Of a stretch of DNA of 64,000 nt, positions 58,201-64,000 are shown piece after piece. The stretch comes from Sulfurimicrobium lacus (GTDB lineage: Bacteria; Pseudomonadota; Gammaproteobacteria; Burkholderiales; Sulfuricellaceae). The notes beneath the pieces were generated by a model. It was given only the letters and a program-made list of their open reading frames with translations, was not told the DNA's origin and did not search any database. Every line of letters starts with the position of its first letter. Within the stretch, counting starts at the first letter, position 1. A program made the position numbers and the translations under genes. The stretch is taken from positions 1,223,501 to 1,287,500 of the forward strand of contig NZ_AP022853.1 in NCBI RefSeq assembly GCF_011764585.1, in the 5' to 3' direction.

Positions 58201-59139
58201 CCGTTGCATGGTGCTGCGCATCGGTGTTCCACCGCTGGCGGGGAGGCGGGCTGCCCAGCTGAAGAAATCGGACTTGTGGGTGCCGCTGAAGGTCTTGATG
58301 CGGTTGTCGTAATTCGTCGCAGTCCAGCCGTGGCAGGTGGCGGAAAAGGGGCTGGCGGTGGACAGACTGGTACAGGTGTGCAGGTTCTGCCAGGCCACGC
58401 GCACGTTGTTGCCGAGCCCGGCGAATGCCCGCAAGGTGCCGCTGACAGTGGCCAGGTTGCGGGTGCGGTAATAAGAGTACCAGTTGGCGAAATTCTGCTT
58501 TTTCTGTGTCGCCGTGCCGGAAGCGATGTCATTCGTGGCGCCGACCGTGCGCAGCACGTAGCAATCGTCATCGGCTTTCTGGTCGGCCACGGTCGCGGTG
58601 CAGTTGGTGGGCAGAGTCACGCCAGCTTGCGTCCAGAAAAGATAATAATAGGCCGACGTCGCGGTCGAGTCGGCAAATGTCTGGGAGGTGCTGCTCGGGT
58701 TGTATTCCCGCACCGCCCTGTAGTTGGTTGACAGGTTTACCGTGCCCCGCGTTGCGTCGTATCCATTGATGGGAGCGGCGGTGAATGTTGCATTGGCATA
58801 GCAGGTGGCGGGGTTGGTGGCGGGGTCGATGGTGCAGCCCCCGCCATTGTATTGTGGTGGCGGCGTGTAGACGATGGTGGGGTCGTAATACATGGGATTG
58901 TAATAGGCCGATTTGAAGCGCTTGGTCGCGGCGTCCGCCAAAAGTCCATCCGGAACATAGGCCCACGCCATACTCCCCGAGTCGTCCAGGGTGAGCACGA
59001 TATTCGGTTCAACCGAGCCGGTCAGGAACAGCGGGTAATCCGATAAAGTCAGCGTTGCCCCGGCAGGTGCAACCGACCAGACCGGGCTGCCGAGCAATAC
59101 TGCCACTAGGGCAAATTTTAGCAGTCGTGATGTTTGCAT
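55273..59139 (-). CDS. pilY1: Type IV pilus tip adhesin/biogenesis protein PilY1
   Basis: The 1288-residue exported protein starts at ATG 59139 with a signal peptide (residues 1-28). An N-terminal von Willebrand A-like part has the metal site LDDSGSM (51-57). The C-terminal beta-propeller starts near MVYVGANDGMLHGF and carries the calcium loop DSNNDKIID before AVYAGDLQGRLWKFDL, the site known to control pilus extension in Pseudomonas. Two more calcium-type loops are seen (DINNDGRLD and DTNGDGTVD). It is in the middle of the minor-pilin operon. Confidence 0.95.
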   Translation of the reverse strand: MQTSRLLKFALVAVLLGSPVWSVAPAGATLTLSDYPLFLTGSVEPNIVLTLDDSGSMAWAYVPDGLLADAATKRFKSAYYNPMYYDPTIVYTPPPQYNGGGCTIDPATNPATCYANATFTAAPINGYDATRGTVNLSTNYRAVREYNPSSTSQTFADSTATSAYYYLFWTQAGVTLPTNCTATVADQKADDDCYVLRTVGATNDIASGTATQKKQNFANWYSYYRTRNLATVSGTLRAFAGLGNNVRVAWQNLHTCTSLSTASPFSATCHGWTATNYDNRIKTFSGTHKSDFFSWAARLPASGGTPMRSTMQRAGEYYKATGVNSAYAEDPTVTDGTNYTCRQNYHIMFTDGLWNGDDNVNFGGNVDSTAKTLPDGTAYTPIYPYKNTTTLPSTNYTYTCRVFFDDRGSPGPDRINIVNSTGCTDPFASLSGTSGVQVTVAGAGATYNGTYTATYSSNTRITVGDAWGSDSANPVNGVTLSWSIPTSAYSYSNTLSDIAFKYWSTDLNTTLANNVHPHIAETSTNPTTQYWNAKNDPANWQHMVNFTIGLGLGTILVDPAWGGSTYAGDYSALAAGTKFWPFTDESPVGTNPPYGYAYVADLWHAAINSRGQFFSAENPQNVVDAFSSIVSTITTTNASSAALAANSTSLNTGTVVYQAQFDSTNWSGHFYDFTVVSSGVNAGKVLDINNDGRLDGVDANWDAATLIPVPASRNIFTMNGGTAQAFSTCTSSLATALNKDSFGVVDGKCADRLAWLRGDTTQEERFPPGIFRNRPACPSPATCTNVLGDIVNSDPIFSYNEDYGFTSLPSGTTGQSTYASYVATKSARPPMVYVGANDGMLHGFRSDIGNADSGKELLAYVPAGVYDKLSAITDPAYTHKYLVDGPANASDAYLGGSWKTVLVGSLGAGGKSVYALDVSHPDTFDATKVLWEFSDATDLGLTYGQPQIGRLHDGSWAAIFGNGYNSTADKAYLYIVNLETGALISKIPTDSTAANGLSTPALYDSNNDKIIDAVYAGDLQGRLWKFDLSSSTPSSWTATTLFTATNTSGQVQPITSQPLLGPSPVPASGGVMVYFGTGSFITTTDSVNTDVQSYYAIWDTGVAITRSMLQQQTILTQTDDVTPPTPVPPGPYWRTTSANAVDYAGTQRGWYMDLLPPSGTHRGERVIYRSQVLNGRVLFVTLIPSTDKCTSGGTGWLMELSLTGGAMATDPIFDTNGDGTVDSSDASASGVTPGGGIPTVPVVIIGPAGIPIFKLTSASSAAIGTTLNANPTPPPVTLPTRIFWRQIQ

Positions 59140-59170
59140 GATGTACTCCTTGGAGTGAGTTCCGGGCAAA

Positions 59171-59737
59171 TCAGGAGGGGTATTTGTAAATCGCTTGCAG
59201 GATGACCACCGCGTTAGGGTCAATTCCCTGGCCGCGTACGGTCACGCGATAAAAACATGAGGTTACCGGGGGGGGGCCGGCGGCAGCCGAATTAGGAAGT
59301 TGTTCCACCACGTAGCTAGGCCAGTTCGCCAGCGGGATTACGGTGAGTCCCAGAGTTGATGGGGCTGTGATGCTTTGAGCGGCCCAGTTGTAGCTGCTCC
59401 AGTATGCCGCATCGTTGTCGCGTGTAGGGTCCCAGGCAAGGAAGCCAGTGACGGCGGTGCTAAACTTTGTAGGGAGGGGCGCTGGGCAGGCGGTGATGTT
59501 TAGGATGGCGCTCAGGTTTGCTCCCACATAACTGAGAGTCGCATCCGCTGCCTGGAAAGCCAGATCACGCTGGCGCGTGTTGCCGGCCATGCGTTCTTCC
59601 TGGCCGCTGTTCTGCGCGGCTGTGACGGCGATCAAGGTCAGCATGACGAGGAAAATCAGCGCGATGACCAGGGTGACGCCGCGCTCGCGTCGCGGCGTCC
59701 TGCCTGATGCTAAAAAGCCGTGGTTGTGCGGGATCAT
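59171..59737 (-). CDS. pilX: Minor pilin assembly protein PilX
   Basis: The 188-residue protein starts with ATG overlapping the pilW stop (ATGA). The N-terminus is RRERGVTLVIALIFLVMLTL, the PilX-type leader that ends RG-V and lacks the Glu at +5, then AAQNSGQEERMAGNTRQRDL and AFQAADATL, a conserved PilX block. It helps start pilus assembly with PilV, PilW, PilE and PilY1. Confidence 0.9.
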   Translation of the reverse strand: MIPHNHGFLASGRTPRRERGVTLVIALIFLVMLTLIAVTAAQNSGQEERMAGNTRQRDLAFQAADATLSYVGANLSAILNITACPAPLPTKFSTAVTGFLAWDPTRDNDAAYWSSYNWAAQSITAPSTLGLTVIPLANWPSYVVEQLPNSAAAGPPPVTSCFYRVTVRGQGIDPNAVVILQAIYKYPS

Positions 59738-60825
59738 AGACGGTTCCTCACCGCAATGGTGGTGGTGAATGCCCTGCGCAGGCGCCTGTCGGCGGGGGTT
59801 GTGGCGGCACTGTCGGGGTCGGGATAGTGATAGTCCTGGGGTGCGCTTATGATGCCGTCCTCGGTGGAGCGCATGAGTAGGTTGACTTTGACGCTGAGCA
59901 CCCGCTGCCATTTTTCCGCGGTTGTCGCTCCTGGAACACCAGCGCCTGCCACATCATTCGCGTTGAGATAAGTATCGATGACATGGTCCGCTGTCGGGGT
60001 GGTGTCCACGCCGTACATGATCTGCATGTCCTCGACGCCTTCCACCAGTTCCTGGGCGACGGTGGCGGGTGCGCCGCCGGACTGGGTCAGGTGCTGCCGG
60101 TACAAGGTGGGTTCGCCCGCGGTATTGACGCCGATGTAGAAAAGGTTGCCGGTTACCCCGAAAATACTGGAACCTGGACCGTATGCAGCAGTTGCTCCGG
60201 TGGTGGTTATGACATTGCCTGCGACGGTCGCAACGCTCAGGAGCGGAGTCTGGCAGTTGGTCGCCACCACGAGTTCGCCCGAAGTCAGTGCGGTAGGCGC
60301 TGGTGTTACCGTGAAATTATTGGGGGTGTAGGCTGTCACGCGGTATTCGCGATTGCCCCCCATGATTATCCCGCCTCCGCCTTCCGCCAGTACCACGGCG
60401 AGTGCGTCGCTGGCTGCGTGGCCGCTCAGGGTGGATACGCTGGTCCGGACGTTCTGCGGGGTGGTTGGCGCAGTGGCGGTCGCATTTTCGTAACCGGTCA
60501 GAGGCTGGTTGAAAAGGTCGCTGAACCAATAGGCTGTACCATATGAGTTGACTGTGGTGGGTGCGGGGGGAAGTGGGACAATACTGCAGCCTGCTGCGCC
60601 TGCCATGCGGATATCGAGTGCCATGGTCTCGAAAGCAAAACGCGCCCCTTCCTGCATGCGCGCCAGGCTTGCCTGCATGCGCGAGGTTTGCTTGGTGCCC
60701 AGGTAGGCGTAGCTCACGCCGATGACCAGGAGCATGCCCAGCGTGATGGCGATCAACATCTCGACCAGGGTGAAACCGCGCGTTCGGGACGGTCGCGCGG
60801 CTACGTATTTGAGTTTGCGTGCCAT
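59734..60825 (-). CDS. pilW: Minor pilin PilW
   Basis: The 363-residue prepilin starts at 60825, 2 bp after pilV. The cleavage site and helix are RTRG-FTLVEMLIAITLGMLL, followed by QEGARFAFETMALDIRMAGA, characteristic of PilW. The large C-terminal domain is beta-rich with few charges, and ends in VFKVNLLMRS-like and FTTTIAVRNRL strands. Confidence 0.9.
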   Translation of the reverse strand: MARKLKYVAARPSRTRGFTLVEMLIAITLGMLLVIGVSYAYLGTKQTSRMQASLARMQEGARFAFETMALDIRMAGAAGCSIVPLPPAPTTVNSYGTAYWFSDLFNQPLTGYENATATAPTTPQNVRTSVSTLSGHAASDALAVVLAEGGGGIIMGGNREYRVTAYTPNNFTVTPAPTALTSGELVVATNCQTPLLSVATVAGNVITTTGATAAYGPGSSIFGVTGNLFYIGVNTAGEPTLYRQHLTQSGGAPATVAQELVEGVEDMQIMYGVDTTPTADHVIDTYLNANDVAGAGVPGATTAEKWQRVLSVKVNLLMRSTEDGIISAPQDYHYPDPDSAATTPADRRLRRAFTTTIAVRNRL

Positions 60826-60827
60826 GA

Positions 60828-61274
60828 TCAGAGATCCGTCTGGGTTACGAATGTGGTGGTGTTGCTGCCTTCCACCCACTGGATGGTGATGGTAGCTACG
60901 GTACCGTTCACAGAGTTGGCGGCGTCGCCACTCGGCAGGTTCGCCGCGAGGCTTTTCTTCCACTCGCTCAAGTCGGTACTTGCCACGTCAGCGGGGGTGG
61001 GTGCTGCAACACCAATGGCGGTGGCATAACTGCCACCCAGTGCGGCTGTACGGTTGGCGCGCATGCGTTCGGTTACATCGTGGGCCATCATGGTGGCTAC
61101 GCTGCGATAATAGGCGTGATTGTTGTTTTTCATCGAAACGGCTTGCAAACCAGCCAGCCCCAGCAAGCCGAAGGCGATGACCACGATAGTGATCAAGACC
61201 TCCAGCATGGTGGTGCCGTGCTGGCGCCGGGAAGCAAGGAAGGAACGCGGTCTAAGAAATACTGAGCGGTTCAT
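60828..61274 (-). CDS. pilV: Minor pilin PilV
   Basis: The 148-residue prepilin overlaps fimT by one base (TGATG). Cleavage is expected at RRQHG-TTMLEVLITIVVIA, with Glu at +5. The conserved PilV region LQAVSMKNNNHAYYRSVAT and MMAHDVTERMRANR follows. One of the primers of pilus assembly. Confidence 0.88.
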   Translation of the reverse strand: MNRSVFLRPRSFLASRRQHGTTMLEVLITIVVIAFGLLGLAGLQAVSMKNNNHAYYRSVATMMAHDVTERMRANRTAALGGSYATAIGVAAPTPADVASTDLSEWKKSLAANLPSGDAANSVNGTVATITIQWVEGSNTTTFVTQTDL

Positions 61275-61798
61275 CAGCAGGTCCCCGAGGTGGTTTGAAT
61301 GCGGCCCGTCGCACTAATCCGGATGGTCCGGGAAAGGCCCCCGAGGCAAACGACCATGTTGCCGCTCGAATTGCTGGCGCCACGGCCATCGTAGCTTATG
61401 AAGTTGGTGAAAACGGCGTCAGGAGTGATGGACGCGTCGCTGCCGTTACTTGAAGGTTGTCCTACCGCTATGCGCGTATCCGTGCCATCGAAGGTGCCGG
61501 CTGTACTGCCGTCCACGAATACCTGCCAGCCGGTTTGCCAGTTGGCGCTGGTACTGCAGGCGGGGGTGTTGGTGTTCGGGTCGGCAACTTTGCATAACGT
61601 AACCCTGGTGCCGCGCTTGATCGCTTCCGATCTGGCCAGATTGAGGCCGGAAACCAGATCATTGGTCAGGTTGGCGATCCGGTTGGCGCGAATGAGCGAT
61701 TGAAAGCTGGGTGCAGCCAAGGCCACCAGGATTCCCAGCACCGATACTGTGACCAGCAGTTCAATCAGGGAAAATCCGGTGAAGCGGCGGTGTGTCAT
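61274..61798 (-). CDS. fimT: GspH/FimT family pseudopilin
   Basis: The 174-residue first gene of the operon. Prepilin site FTG-FSLIELLVTVSVLGIL, then FQSLIRANRIANLTNDLVSG and LNLARSEAIKRGTRVTLC, which is the GspH/FimT signature. C-terminal domain with three or four Cys (LCKVADP, PACSTS, VVCLGG, SGTC), possibly a disulfide. FimT proteins bind DNA in some naturally competent bacteria; whether this one does is unknown. Confidence 0.9.
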   Translation of the reverse strand: MTHRRFTGFSLIELLVTVSVLGILVALAAPSFQSLIRANRIANLTNDLVSGLNLARSEAIKRGTRVTLCKVADPNTNTPACSTSANWQTGWQVFVDGSTAGTFDGTDTRIAVGQPSSNGSDASITPDAVFTNFISYDGRGASNSSGNMVVCLGGLSRTIRISATGRIQTTSGTC

Positions 61799-61828
61799 GT
61801 TCGATTCAGCCCCATAATGATTGAATGC

Positions 61829-61834
61829 ATCATA
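61829..61834 (-). promoter_or_regulatory. Candidate -10 of the minor-pilin operon
   Basis: TATGAT on the minus strand, about 30 bp before the fimT start. No sigma-54 (GG-N10-GC) site was seen in the 270-bp gap 61799-62068, which otherwise holds no gene and only a weak CCGGGG/CCCCGG stem near 61882-61906. Confidence 0.35.
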
Positions 61835-62068
61835 AACGAAATCGTTTGCGGGATGTTAGCGCGAAATGACAAGTGGTTGCTCCGGGGGGATGAGCGGTTG
61901 CCCCGGTTCCAGATTTCCTAAACGCTCCGCGTCAACGGCAAAACACAATCTACTCGGCAGTCCCAATCAGCCAGTAATGATGCGCCAAAAGAAGCCGCAA
62001 CGCCGCATCAAGATGAAATGGGCTTGCCGTTATGCCACGAGTCACATATTCGTCTGAAATGTGTTCTG

Positions 62069-64000
62069 CTAGCCCTGTCTCACGCAATCCACGTAATAGC
62101 GCTTCTTGCCATCCACTTCTTCCTGCACCAGGCCATGGATGTCGGTCTCGAAGCCGGGGAAGCGTTCGTTGAAGTCGCGCGCGAATTTCAGGTAGCGGAC
62201 GATGGTTTCGTTGAAGCGCTCGCCGGGGATGAGGAGCGGGATGCCGGGGGGGTAGGGCGTCAACAACACGCTGGTGACCCGCCCCATGAGGTCGTCGATC
62301 TCGACCCGGTCGATTTCGCGGTGCGCCATTTTGGCGAAGGCGTCTGTCGGTTTCATGGCCGGCACCATGTCGGAGAGGTACATTTCGGTGGTGAGCCGCG
62401 CCACGTCGTTGGCCTTGTAGATGCCGTGGATGCTGTCGCTGAGATCCTTCAGACCCATGCGCTCGTAGCGCGGGTGCTTGGCGACGAATTCCGGCAGCAC
62501 GCGCCATAGCGGCTGGTTGCGGTCGTATTCGTCCTTGAACTGCTGCAGCGCGGTGAGCATGGTGTTCCAGCGGCCCTTGGTGATGCCGATGGTGAACATG
62601 ATGAAGAACGAGTACAGGCTGGTCTTTTCGACGATCACGCCATGCTCGGACAGGTATTTGGTGACGATGGCGGCGGGAATGCCGGAATCCGCAAAGTCGC
62701 CGTCCACATCCAGTCCCGGGGTGATGACGGTGGATTTGATCGGGTCGAGCATGTTGAAGCCCGGGGCAAGGTTGCCGAAGCCGTGCCAGCGCTCGCCGGC
62801 ACGCAGCATCCAGTCGTCGCGCTCGCCAATGCCTTCCTCGGCGAGATGCTCCGGCCCCCAGATCTTGAACCACCAGGAATCGCCGAATTCTTCATCCACC
62901 TTGCGCATGGCGCGGCGGAAATCCAGGGCTTCGAGGATGGATTCTTCCACCAGCGCCGTGCCGCCGGGCGGCTCCATCATTGCCGCGGCCACGTCGCACG
63001 AGGCGATGATGGCGTACTGCGGGCTGGTGGAGGTGTGCATCAGGTAGGCTTCGTTGAAAATATCGCGGTCCAGTTTGCGCGTTTCCGATTCCTGAATCAG
63101 GATCTGCGATGCCTGCGACAGGCCGGCCAGCAGCTTGTGCGTGGACTGGGTGGAAAACAGCATCGAGTTCTTGCAGCGCGGGCGGTCCTTGCCGATGGCG
63201 TGCATGCCGGAGTAGAAATCGTGGAAAGTGGCGTGCGGCAGCCAGGCTTCGTCGAAGTGCAGCGTGTCGATCTCGCCGTCCAGCAAGGTCTTGAGGGTTT
63301 CAACGTTGTAGAGAATGCCGTCGTAGGTGCTCTGGGTGAGGGTGAGCACGCGCGGCTTGGTTTTGACGCCGCGGGCAAACGGGTTGGCCTCGATTTTCTT
63401 GCGGATGTTCTCCGGCGCGAATTCCTCCAGCGGGATCGGGCCGATGATGCCGTAATGATTGCGGGTCGGCGTCAGGAACACCGGCACCGCGCCGGTCATG
63501 ATGATGGCGTGGAGAATGGACTTGTGGCAGTTGCGGTCCACTACCACCACGTCGCCGGGCGCGACCGTGGAGTGCCACACCATCTTGTTCGAGGTGGAGG
63601 TGCCGTTGGTGACGAAAAACAGGTGGTCGGCGTTGAAAATCCGCGCGGCGTTGCGTTCGCTGGCTGCGACCGGGCCGGTGTGGTCGAGCAACTGGCCCAG
63701 TTCGTCCACCGCGTTGCACACGTCGGCGCGCAGCATGTTCTCGCCGAAGAACTGGTGGAACATCTGACCCACCGGGCTCTTGAGAAAGGCGACGCCGCCG
63801 GAATGGCCGGGGCAGTGCCACGAATAGGAGCCATCGGCAGCGTAATGCGTGAGGGCGCGGAAGAAAGGCGGCGCCAGGGTGTCCAGGTAGTCGCGCGCTT
63901 CACGTGCCACGTAGCGGGCGATGAACTCCGGGGTGTCCTCGAACATGTGGATGAAACCGTGCAGTTCTTTCAGCACGTCATTGGGGATGTGGCGCGAGGT
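62069..64000 (-). CDS. Arginine/lysine/ornithine decarboxylase, C-terminal part
   Basis: A PLP-dependent fold-type I decarboxylase; about 643 residues are visible and the frame continues past the window edge (the upstream codons read TSRHIPND), so roughly 110 N-terminal residues (wing domain) are missing. The cofactor lysine is in STQSTHKLLAGLSQAS. Other blocks: SYSWHCPGHSGG, TNGTSTSNKMVWHS, LHFDEAWLPHATFHDFY and TPYPPGIPLLIPGERF. It makes a polyamine or agmatine from a basic amino acid and CO2; which substrate cannot be told from sequence alone. Confidence 0.9.
   Translation of the reverse strand, partial: TSRHIPNDVLKELHGFIHMFEDTPEFIARYVAREARDYLDTLAPPFFRALTHYAADGSYSWHCPGHSGGVAFLKSPVGQMFHQFFGENMLRADVCNAVDELGQLLDHTGPVAASERNAARIFNADHLFFVTNGTSTSNKMVWHSTVAPGDVVVVDRNCHKSILHAIIMTGAVPVFLTPTRNHYGIIGPIPLEEFAPENIRKKIEANPFARGVKTKPRVLTLTQSTYDGILYNVETLKTLLDGEIDTLHFDEAWLPHATFHDFYSGMHAIGKDRPRCKNSMLFSTQSTHKLLAGLSQASQILIQESETRKLDRDIFNEAYLMHTSTSPQYAIIASCDVAAAMMEPPGGTALVEESILEALDFRRAMRKVDEEFGDSWWFKIWGPEHLAEEGIGERDDWMLRAGERWHGFGNLAPGFNMLDPIKSTVITPGLDVDGDFADSGIPAAIVTKYLSEHGVIVEKTSLYSFFIMFTIGITKGRWNTMLTALQQFKDEYDRNQPLWRVLPEFVAKHPRYERMGLKDLSDSIHGIYKANDVARLTTEMYLSDMVPAMKPTDAFAKMAHREIDRVEIDDLMGRVTSVLLTPYPPGIPLLIPGERFNETIVRYLKFARDFNERFPGFETDIHGLVQEEVDGKKRYYVDCVRQG

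Overview
The window is chromosomal DNA of a betaproteobacterium, most likely order Nitrosomonadales (Sulfuricella/Gallionella/Thiobacillus-type lineages). This is inferred from gene order and families: an ilv large subunit-ilvH-ilvC-psd-pssA run, lptG-lptF beside pepA-holC-valS, a sigma factor with DUF3619/DUF3106/RDD partners, EarP next to an EF-P carrying Arg32, and AddAB-type recombination nucleases. Coding density is high. No rRNA, tRNA, insertion sequence, phage or CRISPR array is visible.

Layout. 1-6.0 kb: the end of coaBC, dut, acnB, a YibF-like GST, a DUF4124 protein and mnmA (minus). 6.0-14.8 kb: a cyanophycin locus. A minus-strand run (ABC half-exporter with an unusual N-terminus, DUF1854 protein, NudJ-like hydrolase, secreted Cys-His-Asp protein) diverges from two tandem cyanophycin synthetase genes, a shortened CphA-like protein and a full-length CphA. 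14.8-22 kb: a small Ala/Lys-rich exported protein, rluE, icd, a cold-shock gene, clpS-clpA, earP-efp. 22-29.8 kb: a Ser/Thr kinase-HDOD-GAF fusion, hemN, fliW, a 511-residue protein of unknown function, rho and trxA. 29.9-37.6 kb: a DUF3147 membrane protein, addB-like and addA-like genes, and an RhlE-type helicase. 37.7-42.6 kb: branched-chain amino-acid and phospholipid synthesis (minus). 42.7-52.2 kb: the sigma-factor cluster, lptFG, pepA, holC, an unknown protein and valS. 52.5-54.5 kb: a small unknown protein, a methyltransferase and a ThiO-like oxidase. 54.8-61.8 kb: a type IV pilus minor-pilin operon (fimT-pilV-pilW-pilX-pilY1-pilE). 62.1 kb to the edge: a PLP-dependent Arg/Lys/Orn decarboxylase, cut by the window end.

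The strongest candidate for an incompletely described system is the cyanophycin locus. It pairs a full CphA with a paralogue that has lost the C-terminal lobe and altered its Mur-ligase motifs, next to an ABC exporter with a zinc-knuckle N-terminus and a DUF1854 protein. No cyanophycinase gene lies in the window. A second unexplained signal is a set of short heptamer arrays, mostly inverted and often overlapping the stop codons of genes (acnB, ilvC, ilvH, pepA, and the convergent RDD/lptG pair). One such array is built into the addB-like reading frame. A third is a 120-bp palindrome inside a longer inverted-repeat unit just upstream of mnmA.
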